Origin: Atherix ibis
Lineage: Eukaryota > Arthropoda > Insecta > Diptera > Athericidae
DNA length: 64,000 bases
Direction: 5' to 3'
NCBI GenBank assembly: GCA_958298945.1
Contig: CATQJD010000001.1
Coordinates: forward strand, 763,209 to 827,208
Shown: piece by piece, positions 22,392-34,045 of the stretch
How positions within the stretch are numbered: position 1 is the stretch's first letter
Layout: every line of letters starts with the position of its first letter
Notes under the pieces: generated by a model
Databases searched by the model: none
What the model was told of the DNA's origin: nothing
The model's input: the letters and a program-made list of their open reading frames with translations, nothing else
Program-made: the position numbers and the translations under genes

Positions 22392-23516
22392 TTAAAATCT
22401 AATTTGATATTCGGGATTTAACAACGAAATGTTTAAATCTAATTTGCGCATAATATCTTTAGCTTTATTAAGTGCAGCTGGTCCATGTGAATTCGATGAA
22501 GCCATGGTACTTAATTCTACCATATACTTTTCAATATTGTCAGCGGTTGCAACATTTTGCTGATCAGGTATTACCAGACCAGAGAATGCTTCAATTAGTT
22601 TTATTTTGAGTTTGTTATAATACTGTGTAAGTGTACGATTCTTCTCATTTAATTCGTTTTTTTTCGAGTTCATATTCTCTACTGCTAAACGCATGGTGTC
22701 ATTGTGTTTTTCTAGAACTGAATTCTGCTGTTCGTAGTCTGTATTAAGCTTACGGCAGTTTTTCAGTTCCATTTCGTTGGCTTTATTATGCTTGATAAAC
22801 TCTTCTGTAAATATTGCAATCTCCGTACTGCCATTATCTAACTTCACCAATTGTGTTGGACCACAGTCTTTCCAAACGTTATATGATCGGTTCTGTAATG
22901 TCGAATAATCATCTTGGCTATTGTAATTATAAACAAAATGACTCCGGCATTTTAAAGCTACTGGCACAGGATCAGCCGTTTTAATCTCTTTAATTTTAGT
23001 TTGTTTAAGGAACGCTGTCATTTCTATGATATACCTTTAAATCGAAAGTGTCAAATAACACTATAAATTAGCTAAAATCAAATTAGTATTTACCTTTCCT
23101 TATCGTTTTCGGCATCTAATAAAAACGGTTTTTTCGTCTCCTTGGACAAATTATGCCACTCTTCGGCTATCATTTTTGTATGTTCTATAGCAGTTTTGTT
23201 AGGAAACTTGAATCGAATTGCATCTCTTCGACCGGTCATATAACGTACGTAGCCTTTTAGATAAATATGATTATGTATTTAAATGTTTGTTTTCTAAATT
23301 ATTTTACATGAATGAATAACCTGTTAATGGCATTTTAGGGGCACCATCTAAATGATTTAGCATCTTTTTCTTTTTCTTCCTTATTGTTTTCGTTATCTTC
23401 CAATTGTCCACTGCCGATGTATTTTTACAATTACTCGACGAAAATTGGTGTTGATTTCCTATGCGAATTTCCTTAACAGGTTGATCAAGAAAATTTATCT
23501 GCTGTTTTTGACTCAT
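22392..23516 (-). CDS. HMG-box protein, HMG20A/B-like
   Basis: Three minus-strand exons (23516-23321, 23253-23094, 23034-22392) join in frame through GT-AG introns of 67 and 59 bp into 332 codons plus stop. Residues about 55-125 form an HMG box: GAPKMPLTGY, then VRYMTGRRDAIRFKFPNKT, the WHNLS Trp, and DAENDKERY at its end. A basic run (RKKKKK) precedes it. The C-terminal half, especially NEMELKNCRKLNTDYEQQN onward, is charged and heptad-like and should be a coiled coil. HMG box plus C-terminal coiled coil is the layout of HMG20A/HMG20B, nuclear proteins that bind DNA and work with LSD1/CoREST-type complexes in animals. That function is by analogy. Exon 1 starts at the first ATG. All exons are open, so the gene looks functional. 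Confidence 0.85.
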
Positions 23517-23942
23517 TTCAAAAATCCTGTTTAGGTTTTATTTTTCTAAATTATTACAATTACAAAATACATAATACAAACGGTTTAAATTGATATATTT
23601 TGGATACTATCACCATACATAATATCCTGTATTTGTCAGTTTAATTGATCGTCAGCACTTTTATAAATAAACAAAAAAAAATTGTTTTAGCAAGTAGACA
23701 ATTGTAGCAAGTAAATAAACGTCATTTGATGTTTATTTGTATTTTATAATTTACTAAATTCTTAGTTCATTTAGCATACGATTATGTTGCGTTCATTTTC
23801 TATTTTAACATATCTGCCACATAACAAAACATTCAAATGCTTGGCAGTATTATAACATAAATTATAAAATTAAAAACAAGGTCATTTCGGCTATAATTAA
23901 AGGAACAAAATTTCGACTGTAACTGGAAACTGAATCCCTTAT
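23517..23942. other. Upstream region of the HMG20-like gene
   Basis: AT-rich sequence with no gene. It should contain the minus-strand promoter, but I cannot point to a clear core element. A Harbinger-type short element begins at 23946. Confidence 0.4.
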
Positions 23943-23945
23943 ATT

Positions 23946-24250
23946 AGGCGTATTCGATTTGACTAATTTTGCTACAGTGCAGTACTTAGCAGTAGACTCT
24001 CAATAAAAATGAACATATCACTGAAAGCAGTAAAATCCAAACTCACAATAGTCACCAACAATACTGAGTTAATTCACACGTAAACAATAAAAACGGAGTT
24101 TACGCACACATAAACAATAAAAACAAAAATATGATGCTTCAACATAACCAACGAAAACGCTAAGCCATCTATAGCCAGTTCGAGGTACAGTAGATGGTGA
24201 CAGCTCCACAACAGTAGCAGTAGTAAAATTAGTCCACTTAGAATATGCCT
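23946..24250. mobile_element. PIF/Harbinger-type short element, ATT flanks
   Basis: It begins AGGCGTATTCGATTTGACTA and continues ATTTTGCTAC. It ends with the inverted counterpart GTAGTAAAATTAGTCC..GCCT. ATT directly flanks both ends (23943-23945 and 24251-24253). The inner terminal motif is shared with the autonomous element at 25937-28408. No coding capacity. Confidence 0.8.
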
Positions 24251-24253
24251 ATT

Positions 24254-25603
24254 ATTGTGTATAAGGGTGGACAATTGCAGAGCCATGTTGAAGCCAAAAC
24301 AACAAATTACAACTTCAAAGCTACACAGCGATGTATAATGCTCAAAGGCATCACATTTAGTTAAGGATAATTTTTAATTTTTTCATATTGTTTTGGTGCA
24401 ATAATAGTCTTGGTTATTATTTAAATGAATTAAATATTAACTATGGTTATAAAATTTAATTAATTTAAAAAATAAATAAATAAAACATTTTTATAAAATT
24501 AAATTTCAAACCACGAAAGAGAACTACAATACTTACTTTTTTGATTAAGTTTTGAAAATAACTGAAATAATAAAATAAGATCATTGAATCAGTTTTATGA
24601 TAAAAATTTAATCACTTTGCCATGTTTCCCAAACGAAGCAGTTTCAGCTTAAACTCGGAATAGTATAAAAGTATTGAGTTACAATATAATATATTATTAT
24701 TCAATGGCATAATTATCCAAATTCACAAATTCATTATTATAATATAATATTTTAAAGGATACTTACCACGGATAAGTATCCCTAAAAATATTATTTTAAG
24801 GATACTTACCACGGATTTTGTACAGGTACTAATAGCGATTTATATTTTTACATTTTTAAATATTGTACAGGTATGGGTAAATTTTTTTAATAAAGTGAAA
24901 ATATACAACCAATAAAACCCCCACCGGAATGACACCTTGCGACCGTTATTGAAACGTCTACCTAATCAGAACTATTTTACACAAGAATTTTTTTATTTTT
25001 AGGAAGTTGAGCACTCGAAATCCAACAAAAAATACTTGAATGATAGGAAACTATGACCTTTATTCATATAAATAATTTGTATTTACCGACTACTCATCTG
25101 AAATATGGATATCCTCAATTTCAGTTTAACTCAAACACTTTTTAAACGAACACTTTGTTTTCTATGCATAAATACATAAACACATTAAATTTCAAAGTGT
25201 ATTCACTAGTTTCGCCATACTTTTTATAATAATTTCACCTTTAAAACGTCTTAAAACACAATATCAAAAAATTGAACCAGCAAGAAACGATTGTTTACAT
25301 CAATACGTCAAAACTACAAATCGAAAGAAAAAAAATTTACGCCCACCAAAAATAATGCTATTAATTCGTTAAGTAATATATAACTGTCAGGCACATCTTT
25401 TTGTTAGATATTACAAGCGTTTAAAATACATTTAAAACAACTGGGTTTGTAGCATAATTTTGAGTCAACTGTAAGTTGAGTGGCGGTAAAGAAGTAGTTT
25501 GGTTCATTAAACGTCCACGGGATTTTTTAACTTCGATAAAATTAGTATCCCATATAGGTCGGTTATTTTTCCTTATACTCTATAACCTAACGTATCTGAA
25601 AAC
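24254..25603. other. AT-rich stretch; short inverted and direct repeats
   Basis: aggatacttaccacgga occurs twice near 24756 and 24800. The first occurrence also forms a 9-bp hairpin with taagtatcc at 24773-24781. No gene is recognised. Confidence 0.4.
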
Positions 25604-25606
25604 ATT

Positions 25607-25933
25607 AGCTGTATTCCATTGGACCAATTTTGCTACAGCGCTGTAGACTCGCAATAAAATGAACATATCACTACAGCAGTAAAATACAATCACACAATAG
25701 TGACCAACAATACTGAGTTTATTTTCACATAAACAATAAAAACAAAAATGTGACATTTCAACATAACCAACGAACCCGCAAATATATCTATTTTCACTGT
25801 AGCAACTACAATCCACCTACCGTACATTGTATGCGTAAATCCAGCGGAAAATTACTGCTCTGTTCGAGGTAAAGTAGATGATGACAGATACGCAACTAGT
25901 GTAGTAGCAAAATTAGTCCAATGGAATACAGCT
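25607..25933. mobile_element. PIF/Harbinger-type short element, ATT flanks
   Basis: It starts AGCTGTATTCCATTGGACCA followed by ATTTTGCTAC and ends with the reverse complement. ATT lies on both sides (25604-25606, 25934-25936). It abuts the autonomous copy that starts at 25937. The interior carries the same subterminal words (gcgtaactccagcgg, gtagatgatgacag) seen in the other short copies. Confidence 0.85.
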
Positions 25934-26115
25934 ATTAGTAGTTTTCCTTTGGACCAATTTTGCTACTAATCGGTAGATGACCAAAGGAAAGCCAAATTTA
26001 TAACACTACTAGAAACATAACCTCAAAATGGTCAGCAACAATCTGACAATACTTATTATGCTTGTGAACGTGAAGTGGCGTGGGTGTTTTTCCTACGAAT
26101 TTGAAATTAAATTAA

Positions 26116-26798
26116 ATGAGCAAAAATTGGACGTACAGCGACGGGAAGGCATTAATAGATGTTTATGCCAACCGAAAGGAGGAATACCCAAAAACGAAGA
26201 AGAAGAGGCATTTTTGGGAGAATATCTTGACGGATTTGGAGGCGTTAAATGTTCTGGTATGCATTAATAAAAATTAAATTCCATTGTACGCAAGTACAGA
26301 TAAGCATATTACTTTTATTTTAAAGGAAACTCCAACAACAGCGGAAAACGTGCAAGTTAAATGGCGAACTCTCTACCGGGCCTTCAAAACTGCGAGGGAC
26401 AGAGGTACAGGGACGAGTACGTCCAAATTTATGTACCTGGAGGACATGAAGGCTATATTCCACAATGACGTAGGAGTATCGTCACCACATACAGCCACTG
26501 CCGGAGTAGAAACTTCTACAATAGCCGCACCTATGGAAAAACGGAACGTTTATCGGAATCGTCGACATCAAGTGCGTCGGAAAGCAATGGCACAGGGAAG
26601 AGAAAGTGCAGAAGCCAATGTAAGGCAATGACGGAAATGAAGAAGGCTTACTACGCTGAGAAATTAGCAGTAAGGAAAGAAAATCTTCAACTTAAAAAGG
26701 AAAAACTTCAAGTAAAAAAAGAAAAAGTAGAAGTATTGAAAGAGCACATCGAGAGAACAGATGCTGCTCTGCTAGATATTTTAAACAAGCTAAATTAA
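26116..26798 (+). pseudogene. Harbinger accessory Myb/MADF-like protein, one frameshift
   Basis: Exon 1 (26116-26256) starts MSKNWTYSDGKALIDVYANR and joins exon 2 (from 26326) through a 69-bp GT-AG intron. The tryptophan pattern (NWTYSD, HFWENI, VKWRTLYRAFK) is that of a Myb/SANT or MADF-type domain, which in PIF/Harbinger elements binds the ends and helps bring in the transposase. As written the frame stops at 26631. After the A-run 26537-26541 the next frame gives a better continuation: a Ser-rich segment, a basic GKRKCR patch, then a Lys/Glu coiled coil (KKEKLQVKKEKVEVLKEHI) ending at 26798. One lost A would explain this. It could be mutation or an assembly homopolymer error. Confidence 0.75.
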
Positions 26799-26913
26799 TA
26801 TATTCTATATATGACATAAGTAAATTAATGTAATTTTTGTAAGCCCAGGAGGCGTTTATTTAAAAGTATTATAATGTATATGAATTCGCACAAAAACATT
26901 ATTGAAGCTTAAA

Positions 26914-28106
26914 TTAATTTAACAATCCATTACTATCCATTTTTTGAAACAATTGCTGCCTCGCACGTGCACCACTGTTGCTGTCATTTCCTCCAGATCC
27001 TGTGTAATTCTGTGTGTTGTTGTCTACATCATCTAAATATTCTATATCGCAGAAATCATGTTCACTAATACATATATTATGTAAAACGCAAGCACAAAGA
27101 ATGCAGTTGGTGACGAAGCCTAAATTTGTAGTTTCGAAAAAATGCAACCGTCGAAATCGACCTTTCAGCAATCCGAACGCGTTTTTAACAACGACTCTTG
27201 TTGATGAATGCAAGTAATTGAATTTTAGTTGCTTTTCAGTTAAGTTTCCGAAGTCCTTAAACGGTGGAACTAAATATCTGCTGGCACCGTACGCTGAATC
27301 TCCAAATAGCACACCTCCTGGTATAATTATGGACTCATCCTCAGTTATACGCCTGCCAAACGTCGATTTTCGTAGAAGCCGTGCATCGTGCATCGAACCA
27401 GGTTCACCACAGTACACGTCTATAAATTTTTTCTCGGCGTTTACAATTCCCTGCAAAAGCACACAACAAAATTTTTTCCTATTGTAGTATGCTTGTTTGA
27501 CACGTTTAGGAGGATTGACTTTAATATGGGAACCATCAATAGCCCCAACAACATCTGGCACACCTTTCATAGCTGCGAATTGGATCTGGTTATTTTGCAT
27601 TTCGGATGCTGTTGGCCATTTTATGTACTTGGAACTCACTTCGACAAGCCATTTCACGACGCGGTATAAAATTCGATGGACAGAGCTTTCTGTAACATTA
27701 AATCTGTCTCCAATTTGTCGGTACGTTTCAGTATTTGCCAGGAACCACAACGTGATGTATATTTCAACATCAGCACCAACTGCAGGACGTCCTCCACGCC
27801 TTGGACGGTGCAAAAACATACTGTATTTACCTAAAAGAGTGCGATATTTACAACACTTATTCCTTAAATTATAATTTAAAATGAAAAGCACATACTTATA
27901 ACCGTTTCTGCGACAACTCTTGTCAATCTGAAGTGTTTCTTAAATTCAACATCTGCGTACTTCACCACTATATTTGTATTATTTTCAACACTATTTCTCT
28001 TCATGCATGGGGACTCATCATCATCAGAATCTGATGTCTCGCTTGACTCTGAAGAATCAAATAAAAGTAAATCATCTCTACCTTCCAGAACGTGAAACAA
28101 TTCCAT
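26914..28106 (-). CDS. PIF/Harbinger transposase (DDE_Tnp_4 type)
   Basis: Two minus-strand exons, 28106-27896 and 27830-26914, join in frame across a 65-bp intron (GTATGT..TTTTAG) to give 375 aa. The N-terminus is acidic (SSESSETSDSDDDE). A helix-turn-helix region follows (FLANTETYRQIGDRFNVTES). The nuclease core has VVGAIDGSHIKV (first Asp) and LFGDSAYGASRYLV (second Asp). The third motif reads VVVKNAFGLLKGRF, where the family normally has Glu before NAFG: Lys (codon 27186-27184) sits in its place. The protein would cut out and insert the element in a 3-bp staggered reaction, but this copy is probably inactive. The family resemblance to HARBI1 is clear. Confidence 0.85.
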
Positions 28107-28408
28107 AGCAACCTTTAAAGCAGTCAGTTATTAAATTTGCAATTATTTTTTATGTAAAAACACACTCGATTAATATTTGATCTCTTCGCTTTTCTGCACA
28201 AATAAAGTAAACATAACAAAACTATGACACTTCAACATAACCAACAAACCCGCAAAAATCGGGTTTTTTCACTTTAGCAACTAGAATCCACCTAACGTAA
28301 ATTGTATACGTAACTCCCTGCATAATGTGGTCGTTTGTTCGAGGTAGGGTAGATGATGACAGCTGCAACTCTACCGCGGTAGCTAAATTGGTCCAAAGGA
28401 AAAGGCCT

Positions 28409-28952
28409 GCTGTCATCGCAGCAATTCAACACTGCAGAATTATTGATGTTTTTCATCAGCGAGTTAAAAAAAGTTGTAGCTGCCCGATGCCTGAAGTGGT
28501 CTTATCTATTTTACTAAACGCACTAACAATTTATTTATTAGAAAAAAATTGTTTTTATGTTTATTTTTTTCATTTCTTTAAAAAAAGACATTTATTAAAC
28601 TTCTCGTTTCTACTCTCATGCTGCATTCAGTTTCGTCAGTCAAGTATTTCCACCGTTCATGCAATATAGTTCCATGCGTACGACCGTGACAAAAATATTT
28701 GATTCTGTGTAATCCATTTTACTGACGAAATACATGTTCATTTTATCGCGATCATCCATAAACGAACATACATCCAACTCTGCATATATCCCAATCGCTC
28801 CAGCATACAAAACAAATGATACTACAGAGTCAATAATTTCTTCCTCACTTAAAATTGATATAAAATTGAAAACCAGCATAATTTTCTAAAATAAAAACTT
28901 TAGAGGATTGTTTAAATGCTTATTTCTGTCTCTTCTTCAACTTTCACACAAA
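28409..28952. other. Flank with an unrecognised 79-codon minus frame
   Basis: The minus frame 28879-28640 begins MLVFNFISILSEEEIIDSVV and contains VCSFMDDRDKMNMYFVSKM. Its composition is less AT-driven than its neighbours, so it may be a gene or transposon fragment, but I recognise no family. Confidence 0.25.
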
Positions 28953-29466
28953 AGCTGTATTTCATTGGACCAATTTTGCTACTCACAAATACTTCTAGCT
29001 ACTTGCAGCTACTCTTGCTCGTACAAATGAGTAGTTCGCATGCGTAGTTACGCATACAATTTACGGTAGGGGGATTTTAGTTCCCAAAATGAAAATAAAT
29101 GGCTTAGCGGGTTCGTTGGTTATGTTGAAGTGTCATATTTTTGGTGTGCCTCCATATTTAAGAAAGCTAGAGTTGAAAATTATGTTCATGTAATTGGAAA
29201 TTATACAGAATTTCAATTTAAGAAACACTTTAGATTAACCAGAGTTGTCGCAGAAAGGATTATCATTTTATAAATAATTTAACGAATAAGTGTTGTAAAT
29301 ATCGCACTCTTTTAGCCGAATACAGTATGATTTTACGCCGACCATGTCATGGAGGACGTACTGCAGTTGGTTTTGATCTTAGCTTATAGGTTTTGATGTT
29401 GACTATTTTGAGTAAATTTGTCAGCAAATTTTCCGTTCTACTTGCAAGTAATTGTAAGTAGCAGCT
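28953..29466. mobile_element. Harbinger-derived relic with transposase scrap
   Basis: The left end reads AGCTGTATTTCATTGGACCA plus ATTTTGCTAC. The interior at about 29160-29370 carries plus-strand remnants of the transposase exon 1/exon 2 junction seen at 27831-27960 (gttgtcgcagaaaggatta, then tgttgtaaatatcgcactct). The right end is badly decayed (gtagcagct). It shows how short elements can derive from the coding element by internal deletion. Confidence 0.6.
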
Positions 29467-29469
29467 ATT

Positions 29470-29881
29470 AGCTGTATTATATTTTACCAATTTTGCTACT
29501 CACAAGCACTTGCGACTAGATGCCCAATGGAATGCAAATTTACTGACAGCAGTAAAATATAACCTCAAAATAGTCAACAACAATACTGAGTTTATTCACA
29601 TATAAACATTGGGCAATAAAACTGAGTTATTCACATATAAACAATACTGAAACAATAAAAACTGAGTTTATTCACATATAAACAATACTGACAAAAATAT
29701 GACTCTTCAACATAACCAACGAACCCGCTAAGCCATCTATTTCCACTTCGGGAACTGAAATACCCTACCGTAAATTGTATGGCGTAATTACGCATACGAA
29801 CTACTCATTGTTCGAGGTGGTGTAGATGATGACAGCTAGAACTACTCGTGAGTAGCAAAATTTTCCCAATGGAATACAGCT
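29470..29881. mobile_element. PIF/Harbinger-type short element, ATT flanks
   Basis: It starts AGCTGTATTATATTTTACCA and ends with the inverted ..CCCAATGGAATACAGCT. ATT flanks both ends (29467-29469 and 29882-29884). The interior contains a locally repeated phrase actgagtttattcacatata and the shared subterminal words. Confidence 0.8.
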
Positions 29882-29884
29882 ATT

Positions 29885-30487
29885 ATATAACATGCAATGA
29901 TTGCTGTTCGTCTGCGATAAACAATACTGGAACTGTTTCTACGCAAGCATCATAACTAACTAGCAATCTAACTTTAAAAAATATCGAGTCTTACAGTACT
30001 CGCCAATGATGTGTAACATCTAACCACGGTATCAAACAAAATTTGGATGAAAATATTAGAGTCGCGTATTGATTGAAGTGATTACACATATTTAGTACCA
30101 ATTTTTTTATGAAAATAATATTGAATTTGTAATGTAATTTGCTTTGGAACAAATTATATAGAATTTATTAAATCTTTTATTGTGATTCAAGTTATGGTTA
30201 ATGATACAATGGAGTTATATTACGTATACTTTTAATTTTAATGTATTTAAGATTTGTTGGAATATTGCGTCAATAACGGTGCCGTTTTATATCGTCGACA
30301 CATTTGGATCTATGCTCATTTCAAGCCTGAGCTAGTTCTATAGGAAAGTTATCAGCGATTCAGAGTACTGGAAATGACATTAAAATCAACATATAGAATT
30401 AGATGTGTAAATGTCAATTCTTTTGCAAAAGAGCTAAACCACCTTCGATGCATTGTATGGTAAAAGCCCAAAATGAAGAAAATGTAT
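29885..30487. other. No recognised gene
   Basis: AT-rich spacer between the Harbinger district and the first P-superfamily copy. Confidence 0.4.
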
Positions 30488-30495
30488 GATTCTTT

Positions 30496-31647
30496 CTTAG
30501 ATTAAAGAATACCTGGATAGGCCCTTACCGTATATGTATGCGGTAAGGGCGAAAACTAGATGGCAGTGGGTGTCATGTCTATATAAAAAAATCTACACAA
30601 AAATATATAAGAATTACGATTTCTCGCCGCTTCGCAATAATTATACCACAAAATTGTGTATATATATATACGGAAATCTGACGTACGGGCCTAGCCAAGT
30701 ATTCTTTAATCTAAGGCTCTTAGATTAAAGAATACCTGGACAGGCCCCTACCGTATATGTTTACACAATTTTGTGTCCGATTTATTGCGAAGGGATATTA
30801 TTGTCAAAAAATTTTTATGTAGACATGACACCCACTGCCATCTATGTGTCGTAATCGAAATTTATTTAATTGCAAAAGCATAATTTATATTTATTTAAAT
30901 TCACTTATTGGAAACAAAAATACAATTTAAATACAACGATAGGTCATTTTTATTTTTTGTACAATTTTTTGATACGAAATGGAATTCTATTTTAGGTTTA
31001 TTATACATTTCGTAAATATCAATCAAATATAAACCGCCTCAATTTTGTAGACTTTCGGAGAGTTTGAAAACTTTAATTCTTCATGAAAGTGGAGACTTGG
31101 GGGGTTAGCTTTGTCATTTGTGAATCCGATGTTGACAGTTTAATGTTTACCATAAAATAGTACAGGGCCGGTGTATATAAAGTGTGTGTAAGAAAGTTTA
31201 AGGAACCGAATTTTTCTGTCTATTTTCCATTGCTGTTTTCATTGTGTTATAGTAAATAAAGTTTATTCTTCGGTAAGCTTATTATTTAAATAAATTTGTT
31301 TTATTTGCTCTATTATACCACATTATAATGCATTTACTAAATAATATTTTTTTAATTTTTTAAAAACATTAGTTATTAAGTTTTTAAGTACATTAAATTT
31401 TTCATTTTGTAATTTAGTTTTAAAACATTTTCTTTAATAAAACTAATTCCATCAAACAAGACCCGCAATATTAAAAAATCTGCTTTAAACGAACCGCTTC
31501 AATCGCATACTGAACTTTTAAATTTGCCACCAATGATTTACGCCGTTTCTGTTGTATTGCATGTGTGTGCGTTCTATGAATGTATTGCCAACAAAATTTG
31601 GATAGAATTTTTGTGTAGAGGCCTATCCAGTCCTTTTTTAATCTAAG
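30496..31647. mobile_element. P-superfamily non-autonomous element with perfect 8-bp TSD
   Basis: The ends are CTTAGATTAAAGAATACC..CTGGATAGGCC at the left and GGCCTATCCAGTCC..TAATCTAAG at the right. GATTCTTT is duplicated exactly at 30488-30495 and 31648-31655. There is no coding capacity. The left side is peculiar: a complete end-to-end 220-bp unit (30496-30715) is followed by gct and then a second left end at 30719. Confidence 0.85.
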
Positions 31648-31655
31648 GATTCTTT

Positions 31656-34045
31656 GAATTGGTTTATTTGGAGAAATATGTATATATACAACTACTGATA
31701 TCTCTATTGGTACATTTTTAAATATGCATTCTTCTCATTTTTATAGTTCCATTTTATTTTTTTTAAATTTACTTGTATATAAATACTAGCATGATCCCAT
31801 TTAATAACTTTTTTCTCGAATCAAACTACGTGATATCTATAGGGAGACATATTCTACCAAGTTATTCTACTCAAAGAAGACACAATTATGGCTTGAAACG
31901 ATATAATAAGAATACAATTTAGTTCGTATCCGAATAAAACTGAAGGTTTGTCGGAAGAGCCGCAATCGCCCCCTGTCCATCCTAGAGTAATAATCAACTT
32001 CAATCCGAATTCAAATCAAGGATATTTGCCATACCTGTGTACAAAAATTGTGGATACATTGCCAAAATTCCAAAATTGTGGATACATTGCCAAAAAAGAT
32101 AAATACAGAATATCAAACTTTCCGGGTATTATCAGTATCATTGCCTGGTACTTTATGCGTTTAGCCACGCACATAGTATCTTCAGCATTATCAAAGACAT
32201 TTGCTACCTCAACATCAATGCAGGCACCGACAACTTCAAAAGTGGGAAATAATAAAAAGGAACAATCAAATTGATTAATTTGCTAACGTGGGTAGTCCCA
32301 AAAATGTTATTTTAAAAAAATTACTATGGTCGTAAGTATCAATTTTATAAAGTTTGAGTTTGAAGTTTAATAACGCTGCGTTGTTTGGTATTTGTTTGAC
32401 ATATAATAATAGTGAAACGTAAACAATATCAAAGTCGAGCTATACTCTCCTCTAGAGGAGTCTGCTCCTTGGTTTACAATAATAAAATATTAAGTGGCAG
32501 AGTTTAAACCAGGCCATACGAACTGTCAAGACAAAAATCGGAGTGATCGCGCAAATGAGATTAACATACTAGAAAGGGTGAAAAATAATAAATTAGCTTT
32601 GAAATAGAACTTGTACGTTAAGCTTGTTGACTTGTTAACTTCTTTGAACTTAATTTAAGTAATAGGAATTAAGTATCCTTAGAACTTAATTTAAGTAATA
32701 TCAATTACAAAAGCATCCTACTCACGAAGCTTTCTGATTATTTTGTGAAATCAACATTTCACTGTAGCCTGAGTATATTGACGAAAATACTGAACGTAAC
32801 ACAACTTCTGTAAATCGAATAAGATGATTATCTACTGATAAATAGATGATGCTACATTCGTCAGTAGAGTCATCAAAAACTTTATATTAATAAAGATGCG
32901 CAAATTAAATTTGTATGTAACAGATGAGCACAATCCATTGAAACAGTCCCTATATACAGAGAAATATTCCAGGAATCTGACTCTTCCTACTATTAGCTTT
33001 GATAAAATTAGTAAGAGACTCGGCAGGGCCTGTTCAGAAATTAATAAAGATTTAAATTCGCGTTCTGCAAAGACAACTAATACCTGCAATTATTTTTCCG
33101 TTTAGTGTGGCTGTGAGCTGGCTCAAATGATTAAAATAGCACGTAAAAATTGATAATTTTACAATTACATAAAATTTGAATAAGTGCGGTATAAATTCCT
33201 AAATAAATAAAATTTTGTGTCATTAATATTTTAAAAGCACTCTTTCATTTCCTCTCCTTCTATCGCAGTAATCCAGTCAAGCAGAATCTATCGATTTTTA
33301 TATCAGTGAGTAAAAAAAGAAAAGCTGACCGACGACTAACGTGGGAGAGAACTACATTTTAAGTTTTTCCTTGGCCATGTCTGCAACCACACATCGACAT
33401 TCCTCGACCAAATAATTTGGAGTACCCAAAAGACGATGGCGATGATATCTCTTATAACATCCTTTGATTGAAATGTAAGTGTGAAACTAGGAATCTATGA
33501 AGGGGAGCAGTGTAAAAAAAATAAAAATTATTCCATTCCGTAGCATTACTTAACTTGCAGCTTAAATCTTTTTTTTGTTACTAGTTCAAATTATTTTCAT
33601 GAAACCTTATTTTTAAATGCATTCAAAAAAATTACTAAAAAGTAGCTTTAAGACATTTTATGAAAACTTATAACTGATCACTTCAATATAAAAAATAATA
33701 TGTATAATCAGGCGTATGTGTATGCAGGCTTAAACAAATTTTTATTTAAAAAAATATTCATTTCTTTTAATTTATTGTTCTTCTTTTAAGTACCAATTTT
33801 AAAAGGACTAATTTAATGACATTAAAATAAACTAACCTCAAATTTATTAATTATAATATCAATAACAGAAATTATATATTAATACTTACTTTGCCCAACT
33901 AACTTTCGAAAATTAATTCGTATAGCGACACAACACGTATTTTAATACAACACCTATAAAATTATTTAATTTATGTTATAAATAATTATTTCACAACGTA
34001 TTTAGAAAAGCTGTAAGGCATTGCGTCATGCTGTTCAAGGCTAAG
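31656..34045. other. Unrecognised stretch with two modest frames
   Basis: A plus frame with ATG at 31951 runs to 32274 (SEEPQSPPVHPRVIINFNPN at its start) and includes a 24-bp local duplication near 32040-32090. Another at 32896-33105 is 69 codons. Neither matches a family I know. No transposon ends are visible between the two P-superfamily copies. Confidence 0.35.

Larger units (their letters stand above)
25937..28408. mobile_element. PIF/Harbinger transposon, nearly complete
   Basis: The 30-bp ends match as inverted repeats at about 26 positions: AGTAGTTTTCCTTTGGACCA on the left against AGGCCTTTTCCTTTGGACCA on the right, both continuing into ATTTnGCTAC. The 2.47-kb interior holds the two genes expected of this superfamily, a Myb/MADF-like DNA-binding protein (plus strand) and a DDE transposase (minus strand), convergently oriented. 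The left flank is ATT and the right flank gct, so no clear target duplication remains. The transposase frame is open, but its catalytic Glu seems lost and the accessory gene has a one-base frameshift. Confidence 0.85.

Noticed and set aside
27014..27874. Several plus-strand frames of 67-125 codons
   Set aside because: They are antisense shadows of the Harbinger transposase exons, which carry clear DDE-domain motifs on the minus strand.
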